In this document: positions 11,216 to 20,651 of the stretch, piece after piece | Layout of the letters: each line of letters begins with the position of its first letter | How positions within the stretch are numbered: position 1 is the first letter of the stretch | Assembly (NCBI GenBank): GCA_004017535.1 | Contig: SAJS01000002.1 | Location: 310,001-374,000 of the forward strand | Source: Mesorhizobium sp. | GTDB taxonomy: Bacteria; Pseudomonadota; Alphaproteobacteria; Rhizobiales; Rhizobiaceae | Reading direction: 5' to 3' | DNA: 64,000 bases | Notes under the pieces: model-generated | Databases searched by the model: none | What the model was told of the DNA's origin: nothing | The model's input: only the letters and a program-made list of their open reading frames with translations | Position numbers and translations under genes: made by a program

Positions 11216-11896
11216 TCACTTCGCGGCGAGCGCCGCCGCCTGCGCAGTCCAGTCGTCGCGGCCTATGCGGCCGGCAAGCGACAGATAATCTTCCACCCAG
11301 GCGATCTCTTGCGACGTCCAGGCCGCGATCTGCTCATAGGTCCAGATGCCGAGACCGTTGAGCACCTTCTCCAGTTTCGGTCCGACACCCGAAATCGCCT
11401 TCAGGTCCGACGGCTTCGCCGGCTTGTCGACGGCTTTCGGCTGCCTGAAATCCTCGGGCATCAATGCGGCCGCTGCCGGCTGGGCGACAATATCGGCCCC
11501 GGTCGTGTCGAGAGCCTTCTCGGTCGCGTTCACCGCGATATCGGTCACGTCCCTGGCAAAGGTCTGCGCCTCGGCGATCAGCGTCTCGGTCGCCTTGCGC
11601 GCCTTGGACGCGTTGGCGGCCGCTTCGCTCTGCGCCTCGAGGTCGTCGAGGAACGGCTGGAACATGCGCTGCGAAGCTTCCAGCGCGCCGGTGAAGGCGC
11701 CCATCCACATGCCGACGGCATGGTTGGCAAAACCGATGCCGAGCGCCGACATCGCCGCCGCGCCCGCGATCGGATGCGCCAGAAGGTTGACGGCGCTGGC
11801 CATCTCCTTCGGCATCATCTTGGTCAGGTCCTGGTTCATCTTCTCGAATTGGTCCAAATCAGGCATGAACGGATAGGGTATCGAATACGGCGCCAT
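11216..11896 (-). CDS. Helix-hairpin-helix domain protein encoded between nuoF and nuoG
   Basis: A 226-residue protein of uncertain role. Residues about 15-130 are helical and phasin-like (FEKMNQDLTKMM, then MWMGAFTGALEASQRMFQPF). Residues about 162-226 form a compact domain, DLKAISGVGPKLEKVLNGLG followed by AGRIGRDDW, with the GVGPK helix-hairpin-helix signature of the COG3743/H3TH type. The same domain closes NuoE two genes upstream. A strong AGGAG lies 6 bases before the ATG. Because it sits inside the operon, a part in complex I assembly or stability is the natural guess, but no enzymatic motif supports one. Confidence 0.85.
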   Translation of the reverse strand: MAPYSIPYPFMPDLDQFEKMNQDLTKMMPKEMASAVNLLAHPIAGAAAMSALGIGFANHAVGMWMGAFTGALEASQRMFQPFLDDLEAQSEAAANASKARKATETLIAEAQTFARDVTDIAVNATEKALDTTGADIVAQPAAAALMPEDFRQPKAVDKPAKPSDLKAISGVGPKLEKVLNGLGIWTYEQIAAWTSQEIAWVEDYLSLAGRIGRDDWTAQAAALAAK

Positions 11897-11971
11897 AGAG
11901 TTCTCCTGGTCGTTTCTTCGTATGCCCCGCCCCTGCTTTGCGTCTCGGGCTTGCGCCCGTATTTCGAAGTC

Positions 11972-13276
11972 TTATTCCGCCGCCACCATCACCGGCTCGA
12001 CCCGGTGCGCGTTGCGCGAAAACTCGTCGATGCGGCGTTCCACCTCGCCGCGGAAATGCCGCATCAGGCCCTGGATCGGCCAGGCCGCCGCGTCGCCCAG
12101 CGCGCAGATCGTGTGGCCTTCGACCTGCTTGGTGACATCGAGCAGCATGTCGATCTCGCGCTTCTGCGCTTCGCCGCGCACCAGCCGCTCCATCACCCGC
12201 CACATCCAGCCGGTGCCTTCGCGGCACGGCGTGCACTGGCCGCAGCTTTCATGCTTGTAGAAGTACGACAGCCTGGCGATCGCTTTCACGACATCCGTCG
12301 ACTTGTCCATGACGATGACGGCCGCTGTGCCGAGGCCGGATTTGAGATCGCGAAGCGCGTCGAAATCCATCGGCGCGTCCATGATCTGCTCGGCCGGCAC
12401 CAGCGGCACCGAAGCGCCGCCCGGAATGACCGCGAGCAGATTGTCCCAGCCGCCGCGGATGCCGCCGCAATGCGTCTCGATCAGTTCCCGGAACGGGATC
12501 GACATCGCCTCTTCGAAGGTGCACGGGTTGTTGACGTGGCCGGAGACGCAGAACAGCTTGGTGCCGGCATTGTTCGGCCGGCCGAAGGACGAGAACCAGG
12601 CCGCGCCCCGGCGCAGGATGGTCGGCGCCACCGCGATCGATTCGACATTGTTGACGGTGGTCGGACAGCCATAGAGGCCGACATTGGCCGGGAATGGCGG
12701 CTTCAGCCGCGGCTGGCCCTTCTTGCCTTCCAGGCTTTCGAGCAGCGCCGTCTCCTCGCCGCAGATATAGGCGCCGGCGCCGTGGTGCATATAGACGTCG
12801 AAGTCGTAGCCTGACGTGTTGTTCTTGCCGATCAGCTTGGCCGCGTAAGCCTCGTCGATCGCCCGCTGCAGCGCCTCGCGCTCGCGGATGAACTCGCCGC
12901 GCACATAGATGTAGGCCGCGACCGCGCCCATGGCGAAGCCGGCGACCAGCGCGCCTTCGACCAGCGTGTGGGGATCGTTGCGCAGGATGTCGCGGTCCTT
13001 GCAGGTGCCGGGCTCCGATTCGTCGGCATTGATGACCAGATAGCTCGGACGGCCGTCGCTCTGCTTGGGCATGAACGACCACTTCAGACCGGTCGGGAAG
13101 CCGGCGCCGCCGCGGCCACGCAGGCCGGACGCCTTCATCTCGTTGACGATCCAGTCGCGGCCCTTGGCGATGAGGCCGGGCGTATCGTCCCAGATGCCGC
13201 GCGACTGCGCGCCGGCCAGCGACTTGTCGAACAGGCCGTAGATGTTGGTGAAGATGCGGTCTTTGTCCTGAAGCAT
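11972..13276 (-). CDS. nuoF: NADH-quinone oxidoreductase subunit F
   Basis: A 434-residue flavoprotein that binds NADH and FMN and carries the N3 [4Fe-4S] cluster, the electron entry point of complex I. The NADH-binding glycine loop ([16 protein letters not shown]), the FMN region ([13 protein letters not shown]) and the cluster motif [12 protein letters not shown] are all present. It starts 10 bases after the nuoE stop. A 75-base gap separates it from the HhH gene. Confidence 0.98.
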   Translation of the reverse strand: MLQDKDRIFTNIYGLFDKSLAGAQSRGIWDDTPGLIAKGRDWIVNEMKASGLRGRGGAGFPTGLKWSFMPKQSDGRPSYLVINADESEPGTCKDRDILRNDPHTLVEGALVAGFAMGAVAAYIYVRGEFIREREALQRAIDEAYAAKLIGKNNTSGYDFDVYMHHGAGAYICGEETALLESLEGKKGQPRLKPPFPANVGLYGCPTTVNNVESIAVAPTILRRGAAWFSSFGRPNNAGTKLFCVSGHVNNPCTFEEAMSIPFRELIETHCGGIRGGWDNLLAVIPGGASVPLVPAEQIMDAPMDFDALRDLKSGLGTAAVIVMDKSTDVVKAIARLSYFYKHESCGQCTPCREGTGWMWRVMERLVRGEAQKREIDMLLDVTKQVEGHTICALGDAAAWPIQGLMRHFRGEVERRIDEFSRNAHRVEPVMVAAE

Positions 13277-13286
13277 TTTTCGTCCC

Positions 13287-14612
13287 TCAGACCGGCTTCT
13301 TGCCGAAGACGCGGATGTATTCGGCGACGCCGCCCTTGGCGAGCGCCTTGGCCTGCTTCACCCAGTCGTCGCGCTCGATGCGGCCGCGGAAATTCAGATA
13401 GCCGTCGACCCATTCGCGCTCGGCCTTCTTCCAGGCGGCGACCTGAGCGAAAGTGTAGATGCCCAGCGAATGCAGGGTCGCTTCGATCTTCGGACCGACG
13501 CCGGAGATCAGCTTGAGGTCGTCGACCGTCGCCGGACGCTCGATGCCGGCCGGCCGGTTCTTGTCCTCCAGCGAAGGTTTTTCCGTCTTGGCGACCGGCT
13601 GCTTGGTTTCCGGCGCCTTGAAGGCGGCAGCCGGCTCTGCCTTGTTCTTGGGCCCGCTGCGCGGCTTGGAAACGGCCTCCACTTCCGGGGAAGCCTGATT
13701 GGCATTGGCGGCCGAATGGCGCGGCGCCCTGACACTGGCCGCCTTCTCGGTGGCCGGAGCAACCTTGACCGGCGACGGCGTCGCCAAGGCCGGGCTGGTC
13801 TCGGGCGCATCGGTCTTCGGCTTGCTGGATTTGGACGGCGCAACCGGGCCCGAGGCGGCCGGAGCAGCGGGAGCCGGGGCCGCGGCGGGAGCGGCCTGCG
13901 AGACGACGGCGGCAGGGGCAGCAGCCGGTGCCGCGGCGGCGTCCTTGGCAGCCTTCGCGGCAGCATTGGCTTCCTTGTCGCGCGTCGACTTCAGGATCGC
14001 CTTTTCGCTGGTAAGCGTCTTCAAACCATCGGCCGGCTCGGAGCCGTGGCGGCCGTTCTGCGGCCCCGGCTTGACTTCGGCGCCCTTGCCGGCGTCGTAG
14101 AGATCGATGATCTCGGCCAGCCGCTCAGGCGTCAGGTCCTCGAAAGTGTCCTTGAAAATCATGACCATCGGCGCGTTGACGCAGGCGCCGAGGCATTCGA
14201 CCTCCTCCCACGACAGCGTGCCCTTGTCGTTGGTGTGGAACTGGTCGTGATGGATCTTCGAGCGGCACACATCCATCAGCGCTTCCGAGCCGCGCAGCAT
14301 GCAGGGCGTGGTGCCGCAGACCTGGATATGCGCGCGCGTGCCGACCGGATTGAGCTGGTACTGCGTGTAGAAGGTCGCGACCTCGAGACCACGGATGCGC
14401 GGCATGCCGAGCATGTCCGAAATCGTCTCGATCGCCGCCTTGGTGACCCAGCCTTCCTGCTCCTGCGCGATCATCAGCAGCGGGATAATGGCCGACTGTT
14501 CGCGCCCCCTCGGGTATTTGGCGATCCACTGCTGCGCTGCCGCCGCGTTCGCCTCGTTGAAGGCGAAGGTGGCTGGCTGGACGCTGGCATCTGCGAGACG
14601 ACGAACTGACAT
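13287..14612 (-). CDS. nuoE: NADH-quinone oxidoreductase subunit E with Ala/Pro-rich linker and C-terminal HhH domain
   Basis: A 441-residue protein. Residues 1-170 are the thioredoxin-like NuoE core, with [2Fe-2S] ligands C99, C104, C140 and C144. A low-complexity Ala/Pro/Lys segment of roughly 180 residues follows (about 200-375). The end ([20 protein letters not shown] through [14 protein letters not shown]) is a helix-hairpin-helix domain like the one in the small protein between nuoF and nuoG. Canonical NuoE is under about 250 residues, so the tail is an accretion, which I know from rhizobial NuoE proteins. The ATG at 14612 lies one base after the nuoD stop; in-frame codons further upstream overlap nuoD. 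Confidence 0.95.
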   Translation of the reverse strand: MSVRRLADASVQPATFAFNEANAAAAQQWIAKYPRGREQSAIIPLLMIAQEQEGWVTKAAIETISDMLGMPRIRGLEVATFYTQYQLNPVGTRAHIQVCGTTPCMLRGSEALMDVCRSKIHHDQFHTNDKGTLSWEEVECLGACVNAPMVMIFKDTFEDLTPERLAEIIDLYDAGKGAEVKPGPQNGRHGSEPADGLKTLTSEKAILKSTRDKEANAAAKAAKDAAAAPAAAPAAVVSQAAPAAAPAPAAPAASGPVAPSKSSKPKTDAPETSPALATPSPVKVAPATEKAASVRAPRHSAANANQASPEVEAVSKPRSGPKNKAEPAAAFKAPETKQPVAKTEKPSLEDKNRPAGIERPATVDDLKLISGVGPKIEATLHSLGIYTFAQVAAWKKAEREWVDGYLNFRGRIERDDWVKQAKALAKGGVAEYIRVFGKKPV

Positions 14613-14613
14613 T

Positions 14614-15804
14614 TTAGCGATCGACCTCACCAAACACGATGTCGAGAGAGCCAAGCACGGCGGTGACGTCGGCCAGCATGTGGCCGCGGCACAGGAAATC
14701 CATGGCTTGCAGATGCGCGAAACCGGGCGCGCGCAGCTTGCAGCGATAGGGTTTGTTGGTGCCGTCGGAGACCAGATAGACGCCGAATTCGCCCTTGGGC
14801 GCCTCGACGGCCGCATAGACCTCGCCGGCCGGCACGCGATAGCCCTCGGTATAGAGCTTGAAGTGGTGGATAAGCGCTTCCATCGAGCGCTTCATCGCCG
14901 CGCGCTTTGGCGGCACGACCTTGCCGTCGAGGTTCGACACCGGGCCTGCGCTCTCCTTGCCGAGCAGCAAATCGACGCACTGCCGCATGATCTTGGCCGA
15001 CTGGCGCATCTCTTCCATGCGCACCAGATAACGGTCGTAGCAGTCGCCGTTCTTGCCGATCGGGATGTCGAAATCCATCTCGGAATAGCATTCATAAGGC
15101 TGCGATTTGCGCAGATCCCAGGCGGCGCCGGAGCCGCGCACCATCACGCCCGAAAAACCCCAGGCCCAGGCGTCGGCCAGCGACACCGTGCCGATATCGA
15201 CATTGCGCTGCTTGAAGATGCGGTTGCCGGTCAAAAGCGCATCGAGGTCGTCGATCGACTTCAGGAACGGGTCGATCCACTTGCCGATGTCCTCGACCAG
15301 CTTCTGCGGCAGATCCTGGTGCACGCCGCCCGGCCGGAAATAGGCTGCATGCATGCGCGAACCGCTGGCGCGCTCATAGAACACCATCAGCTTTTCGCGC
15401 TCGACGAAGCCCCACAGCGGCGGCGTCAGCGCGCCAACGTCCATCGCCTGCGTCGTCACATTGAGGATGTGCGACATGATGCGGCCCATCTCGGAATAGA
15501 GGACGCGGATCAGCTGCCCGCGCTTCGGCACCTCGATGCCGAGCAGGCGCTCCGCGGCCAATGCGAAGGCATGCTCCTGGTTCATCGGCGCGCAATAGTC
15601 GAGCCGGTCGAGATAGGGCACGGCCTGCAGATAGGTCTTGGCCTCGATCAGCTTCTCGGTGCCGCGATGCAGGAGCCCGATATGCGGATCGACGCGATCA
15701 ACAACTTCGCCGTCCAGTTCGAGAACCAATCTCAAAACACCGTGCGCTGCAGGGTGTTGAGGTCCAAAGTTAATGTTAAAATTACGGACGGAGGTTTCAG
15801 CCAT
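14614..15804 (-). CDS. nuoD: NADH-quinone oxidoreductase subunit D
   Basis: A 396-residue 49-kDa-type subunit that lines the quinone-binding site with NuoB. Typical stretches are [20 protein letters not shown], with the quinone-contacting His, and [13 protein letters not shown]-terminal residues are also typical (DIVFGEVDR). It is separate from nuoC, unlike the fused NuoCD of enterobacteria. It starts 9 bases after the nuoC stop. Confidence 0.98.
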   Translation of the reverse strand: MAETSVRNFNINFGPQHPAAHGVLRLVLELDGEVVDRVDPHIGLLHRGTEKLIEAKTYLQAVPYLDRLDYCAPMNQEHAFALAAERLLGIEVPKRGQLIRVLYSEMGRIMSHILNVTTQAMDVGALTPPLWGFVEREKLMVFYERASGSRMHAAYFRPGGVHQDLPQKLVEDIGKWIDPFLKSIDDLDALLTGNRIFKQRNVDIGTVSLADAWAWGFSGVMVRGSGAAWDLRKSQPYECYSEMDFDIPIGKNGDCYDRYLVRMEEMRQSAKIMRQCVDLLLGKESAGPVSNLDGKVVPPKRAAMKRSMEALIHHFKLYTEGYRVPAGEVYAAVEAPKGEFGVYLVSDGTNKPYRCKLRAPGFAHLQAMDFLCRGHMLADVTAVLGSLDIVFGEVDR

Positions 15805-15813
15805 CGTGGCGCC

Positions 15814-16419
15814 TCAGTTTGCCTTCGCCTTCTCATCGCCGGGCAGCACATAGTCGGTGCCTTCCCAGGGCGAGAGAAAATCGAAATTGCGGAATTCCTG
15901 CTTGAGCTCGACCGGCTCGTAGATCACGCGCTTCGCTTCGTCGTCGTAGCGAACCTCGACGAAGCCGGTCAGCGGGAAATCCTTGCGCAGCGGGTGTCCC
16001 TCGAAGCCGTAATCGGTGAGGATGCGGCGCAGATCTGGATGGCCGCTGAACAGCACGCCGTAGAGATCGTAGGTCTCGCGCTCGTACCAGTCGGCGCCGG
16101 GATAGACGGCGGTCAGCGACGGCACCAGCGTTTCCTCGTCGGCCTGGACCTTGAGGCGGATGCGCACATTCTGCTTCGGCGAAAGAAGGTGATAGACGAC
16201 GTCGAAACGCTTGGCGCGAGAGGGATAGTCGGCGCCGCAAATGTCGATGATCGAGATGAACTGGCAGCGCGCATCGTCGCGCAGGAAGGTCGCTACCTCA
16301 ATCAGATTGCCCGGCTCGACGGAAACGGTCAGTTCGCCATAGGCAAGCACGGCTTCGCCGATGCGGCCGGAGAGCTTCTCGCCGAGATAGGTGGAGAGTT
16401 CGTTCAACGCCAGGGTCAT
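15814..16419 (-). CDS. nuoC: NADH-quinone oxidoreductase subunit C
   Basis: A 201-residue 30-kDa-type peripheral subunit that scaffolds NuoD. The family signature [20 protein letters not shown] and the ending [12 protein letters not shown] are present. I start it at the ATG giving [15 protein letters not shown], 4 bases after the nuoB stop. Anything longer re-reads nuoB out of frame. Confidence 0.97.
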   Translation of the reverse strand: MTLALNELSTYLGEKLSGRIGEAVLAYGELTVSVEPGNLIEVATFLRDDARCQFISIIDICGADYPSRAKRFDVVYHLLSPKQNVRIRLKVQADEETLVPSLTAVYPGADWYERETYDLYGVLFSGHPDLRRILTDYGFEGHPLRKDFPLTGFVEVRYDDEAKRVIYEPVELKQEFRNFDFLSPWEGTDYVLPGDEKAKAN

Positions 16420-16423
16420 CGGC

Positions 16424-17005
16424 TCACCGTTCGATCGTGCCGGTGCGGCGGATCTTCTTCTGCAGAAGGAGAATCCCGTAGAGCAGCGCTTCGGCGCTAG
16501 GCGGACAGCCGGGCACATAGATGTCGACCGGCACGACGCGGTCGCAGCCGCGCACCACCGAATAGGAATAGTGGTAGTAGCCGCCGCCATTGGCGCAGGA
16601 GCCCATCGAGATGACGTAGCGCGGCTCCGGCATCTGGTCGTAGACCTTGCGCAGTGCCGGCGCCATCTTGTTGGTCAGCGTGCCGGCGACGATCATGATG
16701 TCGGACTGGCGCGGAGACGCGCGCGGCGCAACGCCGAAACGCTCCGAGTCATAGCGCGGCATCGAGGTGTGGATCATCTCGACCGCGCAGCAGGCGAGGC
16801 CGAAGGTCATGAACATCAGCGAGCCGCTGCGCGCCCAGGTGATCAGCGCTTCGGTCGAGGTGACAAGGAAGCCCTTGTCGGCCAGTTCATCATTGATCTG
16901 CAGGAAGAAGGGATCGTCCTCCCCCACCGGCCTGCCGGTGTTGGGGTCGATGATGCCCTTGGGCTTCGGCGCGACGAGGGTGCCTGAACTGTCGTTCAAT
17001 CCCAT
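16424..17005 (-). CDS. nuoB: NADH-quinone oxidoreductase subunit B
   Basis: A 193-residue subunit carrying the terminal [4Fe-4S] cluster N2 that reduces quinone. The tandem cysteines in [10 protein letters not shown], the later [20 protein letters not shown] and [11 protein letters not shown] supply the cluster ligands. I choose the ATG giving [14 protein letters not shown], so the gene overlaps the nuoA end by 10 bases. An alternative start 7 codons upstream (MEKRSAG) lies deeper inside nuoA. Confidence 0.97.
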   Translation of the reverse strand: MGLNDSSGTLVAPKPKGIIDPNTGRPVGEDDPFFLQINDELADKGFLVTSTEALITWARSGSLMFMTFGLACCAVEMIHTSMPRYDSERFGVAPRASPRQSDIMIVAGTLTNKMAPALRKVYDQMPEPRYVISMGSCANGGGYYHYSYSVVRGCDRVVPVDIYVPGCPPSAEALLYGILLLQKKIRRTGTIER

Positions 17006-17361
17006 TCCAGCGCTCCTTTTTTCCATTCATAGGCAAAGCCGATGGTCAGCACCGCCAGAAACACCATCATCGACCAGAAGCCGAGCATGCCGAGCTTCGA
17101 GAAGGACACCGCCCATGGGAACAGGAAGGCGACCTCGAGATCGAAGATGATGAACAGGATCGACACCAGGTAGAAGCGGATGTCGAACTTCATGCGGGCG
17201 TCGTCGAACGAGTTGAACCCGCATTCGTAGGCGGAAAGCTTTTCCGGATCGGGATTGCGGTAGGCCACAAGGAAGGGGGCGATGATGAGCGCCAGACCAA
17301 CGATCATCGCCACGGCGATGAACAGCACGATAGGCAGATATGAACTCAGGAGTGCGCTCAT
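16996..17361 (-). CDS. nuoA: NADH-quinone oxidoreductase subunit A
   Basis: A 121-residue membrane protein with three helices, the first gene of the complex I operon. [21 protein letters not shown] is the conserved loop between helices 1 and 2 that lies by the quinone site. The ATG is preceded by AAGGA about 10 bases upstream. Promoter signals must lie in the gap to the right. Confidence 0.97.
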   Translation of the reverse strand: MSALLSSYLPIVLFIAVAMIVGLALIIAPFLVAYRNPDPEKLSAYECGFNSFDDARMKFDIRFYLVSILFIIFDLEVAFLFPWAVSFSKLGMLGFWSMMVFLAVLTIGFAYEWKKGALEWD

Positions 17362-17696
17362 GCGGCGGCTTTCCTTCGGCGGGGCAGTTCACTTTGATTA
17401 CAGCAACGAACTCTAATGCGGAAGCGTGACAGTTTAACCGCTGAACCGTTTTAAGGGAGCCCATGCTGCAACGCGGCGAGGGTTAGCGCAGCGGTTTCGG
17501 TGACGCAAGTCAAACCTTGTTCAAATCGCGGCCCTGGACGCCATATCGGAAGAAACTGGTCCGATCCGCTCCTGTTTGATTTCCTTCATTTTTTACTCCA
17601 CTTTTATCTCCTGACATATCTCCCGCCATTTGCCTGCTAGCATGGCCGGAATCACCGGCTAAAAATCCAACGGACGATCGGGGCAAGGACAGCTTG
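17362..17696. other. Divergent intergenic region between nuoA and the alkX-like gene
   Basis: A 335-base gap with no credible gene. It must hold the nuo promoter on the minus strand and the glycosylase promoter on the plus strand. On the minus strand TTGACT (complement of 17508-17513) could be a -35 box, but the hexamer 17-19 bases later is poor (TGCGCT/GCGCTA). On the plus strand CTGACA at about 17612 is followed by an equally weak -10. The stretch 17570-17640 is richer in A and T than its surroundings. I see no strong palindrome that would mark an operator. Confidence 0.5.
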
Positions 17697-18896
17697 ATGA
17701 AGGAGAAACTCTCGCTCGCCATGGCCAGGCGCATTGCTCTTGGAGCACAGGGGTTCAACGACCCTCGCCCCGCCGGAGTTCCGGATCGCCGTCACCTTGC
17801 GCGCGTGCTTTCGCGAACGGGCCTGTTGCAGATCGATTCCGTAAGCGCGGTGGTGCGCGCGCATTACATGCCACTTTATTCGCGCCTCGGCCCCTATCCG
17901 CTGGCGCTGCTCGACAACGCCGCGGTCACCCGCAAGCGCGCGGTCTTCGAGTATTGGGCGCATGAGGCGTCGTTCCTGCCTGTCGAGACCTACCCTTTGC
18001 TGCGCTGGCGCATGCAGCGCGCCGAGGAGGGCGAGGAGATGTATCTCGGCCTGGCCAAATGGGGCCGTGAGCGCAAGGAAATGATCGACGAGATCTATAG
18101 AGAGGTCGCCGATCGCGGGCCGATCGCCGCCTCCGATATCGAGGGTCACAAGGGCAATGGCGGCTGGTGGGGCTGGAGCGAGGCCAAGCACGCTTTCGAA
18201 TGGCTGTTCTGGGCCGGGCGCATCACCACCGCCTACCGGCGCGGCTTCGAACGCTATTACGACCTGCCAGAGCGCGTTTTGCCGCAGGCCGTGCTCGACC
18301 TGCCGGTGCCCTCGGTCGAGGAGGCGCATCGCGAATTGCTGCGTATCTCGGCCCGCGCCCACGGCATCGCCACCTATGGCGACCTGCGCGACTATTTCCG
18401 GCTGGCGCCCGGCGACACCAAGGATCGCATCGAGGAACTGGTCGAAACCGGCGAATTGCAGCCGGTGAAGGTCGAAGGCTGGGACAAGACCGCCTATCTT
18501 CACAAGGACGCGCGAATCCCGCGCCGGATTGAGGCGCGCGCCCTGCTCGCCCCTTTCGATCCCGTGGTCTTCGAGCGCACGCGCACCGAAAAGCTCTTCA
18601 ATTTCCGCTACCGCATCGAGATCTACACGCCGGCCGAAAAGCGCCAATACGGCTACTATGTGCTTCCCTTCCTGCTAGGCGACCGCATCGTCGCCCGCGT
18701 CGATCTGCGCGCCGATCGCCCGGCCAGCGTGCTGCGCGTCCACGCTGCCTATGCCGAGCCCGACGCGCCACCGGGGACGGCAGCCCAACTCTTCGAGGAG
18801 CTGAAGCAGATGCAGGGCTGGCTCGGCCTGGAGGCGATCGAAGTGACGCCGGCCGGCGACCTCGGGCCGGCGCTGGCCGACATCGCGGTGTCGTAG
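17697..18896 (+). CDS. AlkX/YcaQ-type winged-helix DNA glycosylase
   Basis: A 399-residue cytoplasmic protein of the HTH_42 (AlkZ/YcaQ) superfamily, which removes alkylated bases or unhooks interstrand crosslinks. LLQIDSVSAVVRAHYMPLYSR carries the Q-x-D motif at residues 45-47 that marks the AlkX/YcaQ branch, whereas AlkZ has Q-x-Q. FEYWAHEASFLP follows at about 84-95, and the C-terminal LAPFDPVVFERTRTEKLFNF region is also typical. I use the ATG at 17697 with AAGGA upstream; the adjacent TTG is less likely. It is monocistronic and ends 8 bases before the B12 operon promoter, so the link to neighbours is positional only. Confidence 0.85.
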   Translation: MKEKLSLAMARRIALGAQGFNDPRPAGVPDRRHLARVLSRTGLLQIDSVSAVVRAHYMPLYSRLGPYPLALLDNAAVTRKRAVFEYWAHEASFLPVETYPLLRWRMQRAEEGEEMYLGLAKWGRERKEMIDEIYREVADRGPIAASDIEGHKGNGGWWGWSEAKHAFEWLFWAGRITTAYRRGFERYYDLPERVLPQAVLDLPVPSVEEAHRELLRISARAHGIATYGDLRDYFRLAPGDTKDRIEELVETGELQPVKVEGWDKTAYLHKDARIPRRIEARALLAPFDPVVFERTRTEKLFNFRYRIEIYTPAEKRQYGYYVLPFLLGDRIVARVDLRADRPASVLRVHAAYAEPDAPPGTAAQLFEELKQMQGWLGLEAIEVTPAGDLGPALADIAVS

Positions 18897-18903
18897 CCGC
18901 GCG

Positions 18904-18932
18904 TTGACAGGCGCCCAGCCGTAAGCCTAAAT
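18904..18932 (+). promoter_or_regulatory. Predicted sigma-70 promoter of the cobalamin operon
   Basis: TTGACA at 18904-18909 and CTAAAT at 18927-18932 are separated by exactly 17 bases. The -35 box is a perfect consensus and the -10 box is good. A transcript starting about 6-7 bases after the -10 box would begin at about 18939, which is the first base of the P1 stem of the riboswitch. That agreement supports both calls. Confidence 0.75.
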
Positions 18933-18938
18933 CCGCCG

Positions 18939-19116
18939 CAGACGGTCTTCTCCCGGCAAAGGGAGGAGCCAAGAGGGAATGCGGTGCGGGCCAAAACCCA
19001 AATCCGCGGCTGTCCCCGCAACTGTGAGCGACGAGCCCCGGCCGAAAACCACTGGGATGTTCCCGGGAAGGCGGCATTCAAGGCGACGACCCGCGAGCCA
19101 GGAGACCTGCCGTCTG
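18939..19116 (+). promoter_or_regulatory. Cobalamin (AdoCbl-class) riboswitch
   Basis: The core elements of the cobalamin riboswitch appear in order: GGTGCGG near 18982, then CCGCGGCTGTCCCCGCAACT at about 19005-19024, then GTGAGCGACGAGCC, CCACTGGGA, GGGAAGG and finally the B12 box AGCCAGGAGACCTGCCG at 19096-19112. The P1 stem can form between CAGACGGT at 18939-18946 and GCCGTCTG at 19109-19116. It lies immediately upstream of the DUF1636-cobW-cobN operon and would lower its expression when adenosylcobalamin is abundant. Only about 50 bases separate its end from the first start codon, so regulation could work by blocking the ribosome site or by terminating transcription. Confidence 0.95.
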
Positions 19117-19168
19117 AGACTTTAAGTATCCGAATGCCCGGCGGGTTTTCCGGGCAAGGAGCCTGGTT

Positions 19169-19594
19169 TTGGATCGAAACGGCAGTTTCCCGGCAAACAT
19201 CGCGGACATTTCGTCCGAGCCCGACGCGTTGGGCGGCGTGACCGTCATCGTCTGCTCATCCTGCCGCGACGAGACCGGCTCGGACGCGCATCCGCGCGCC
19301 GGCGCGTTGCTGGCCGAAGACGCGCGCCGCGCCGTATCGGGCGAAAACATCCGCATCCGCACCGTCGAATGCCTCGGCAATTGCAAGCGCCGGCTGAGCG
19401 CTGCGCTGCTGCGCGACGGCTGCTGGAGCTACGTCTTCGGCGATCTGGAGACGACCAGCGGCGCCGACTTGGTCGCCGGCGCAAAGCTCTTCGCCAGGTC
19501 GACCGACGGCCTGATCCCCTGGCGCGGCCGGCCCGATTCCCTCAAGCGCGGCCTGGTTGCCCGCATCCCTCCCCTCGACATGCTGAAGGACTGA
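19169..19594 (+). CDS. DUF1636 metal-binding protein heading the B12 operon
   Basis: A 141-residue protein of the DUF1636 (COG5469) family, a thioredoxin-fold [2Fe-2S]-like protein often found beside cobW. The four cysteines C29, C32 (VCSSC), C68 and C72 (CLGNC) are well placed for a metal or iron-sulfur site. No in-frame ATG fits. The reading starts at TTG, with AAGGAG ending 7 bases upstream. It is the first gene after the riboswitch and sits 2 bases before cobW, so a role in cobalt handling or B12 synthesis is likely. The biochemical role is not established. Confidence 0.85.
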   Translation: MDRNGSFPANIADISSEPDALGGVTVIVCSSCRDETGSDAHPRAGALLAEDARRAVSGENIRIRTVECLGNCKRRLSAALLRDGCWSYVFGDLETTSGADLVAGAKLFARSTDGLIPWRGRPDSLKRGLVARIPPLDMLKD

Positions 19595-19596
19595 CC

Positions 19597-20634
19597 ATGA
19601 CAGCTTCCGTTTCCCGCGTGCCCTGCACCGTCGTCACCGGTTTCCTCGGCGCCGGCAAGACGACGCTGATCCGCAACCTGCTCGAGAACGCCAAGGGCAA
19701 GCGGCTGGCGATCATCGTCAACGAGTTCGGCGATGTCGGCATCGACGGCGAGATCCTGAAGGGCTGCGGCGTCGACACCTGCCCGGAGGAAAACATCGTC
19801 GAGCTCGCCAATGGCTGCATTTGCTGCACCGTCGCCGACGATTTCGTGCCGGCGCTGGACCAGATCCTGTCCCGTACGCCCAAAGTCGACCACATCCTGA
19901 TCGAGACCTCCGGTCTCGCTCTGCCGAAGCCGCTGGTGCAAGCCTTCCAATGGCCGACGGTGAAGAGCCGCGTGACGGTTGACGGCGTCGTTGCCGTGGT
20001 CGATGGCCCGGCGCTGGCCGACGGCCGCGTCGCCTCCGACATGGATGCCCTCCAGGCGCAGCGCGCCGCCGACGACTCACTCGACCATGACGATCCCGTC
20101 GAAGAGGTGTTCGAGGACCAGATCGCCTGTGCCGACCTGATCATCCTGTCCAAGAGCGACCTGATGGATGCGGCGGGCTCTCAGCGCGCCAACGCCGTCA
20201 TCGGCGAGCACGTGGCGCGCGCCGTGAAGGTCGTGCCGACCGCGCAGGGCAAGGTGGACCCGTCCGTGCTGCTCGGCCTCGGCCTCGCCGTCGAGGACGA
20301 TATCGAGAACCGCAGGACCCATCACGACGACGAGCTCGACCATGAGCATGACGATTTCGATTCCTTCGTCATCGACATCCCGTCGATCGCCAACCCGGAC
20401 GAGCTGGCCAAGCGCGTCGCCCTTGCGGCAGAGCAGGAAAACGTGCTGCGCGTCAAAGGCTTCGTCGAGGTTGGCGGCAAGCCGATGCGGCTCCTGCTCC
20501 AGGCGGTCGGCCCGCGCGTCAATCACTATTACGACCGCGCCTGGACGGCCGAGGACGACCGCCGCTCACGGCTCGTCGTCATCGGCCTCAAGGGGCTGAA
20601 CCGCCCGGCGATCGAGCGTATCCTCGCCGGCTGA
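19597..20634 (+). CDS. cobW: Cobalamin biosynthesis GTPase CobW
   Basis: A 345-residue G3E-family GTPase thought to act as a metal chaperone delivering cobalt to the corrin pathway. Walker A GFLGAGKTT is at residues 15-23, the metal-binding CxCC motif (GCICC) is at 73-77, and a His/Asp-rich stretch, HHDDELDHEHDDF, is at about 242-254. The CobW C-terminal domain (VLRVKGFVEVGGKPMRLLLQ) is complete. ATG at 19597 follows the DUF1636 stop by 2 bases; cobN follows 17 bases after the stop. Confidence 0.96.
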   Translation: MTASVSRVPCTVVTGFLGAGKTTLIRNLLENAKGKRLAIIVNEFGDVGIDGEILKGCGVDTCPEENIVELANGCICCTVADDFVPALDQILSRTPKVDHILIETSGLALPKPLVQAFQWPTVKSRVTVDGVVAVVDGPALADGRVASDMDALQAQRAADDSLDHDDPVEEVFEDQIACADLIILSKSDLMDAAGSQRANAVIGEHVARAVKVVPTAQGKVDPSVLLGLGLAVEDDIENRRTHHDDELDHEHDDFDSFVIDIPSIANPDELAKRVALAAEQENVLRVKGFVEVGGKPMRLLLQAVGPRVNHYYDRAWTAEDDRRSRLVVIGLKGLNRPAIERILAG

Positions 20635-20651
20635 GGGAAATCCAGACTGCG

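Noticed and set aside
11216-11896. A polyhydroxyalkanoate phasin
   Set aside because: The N-terminal half looks phasin-like, but the C-terminal helix-hairpin-helix domain and the place inside the nuo operon make granule binding a poor explanation.
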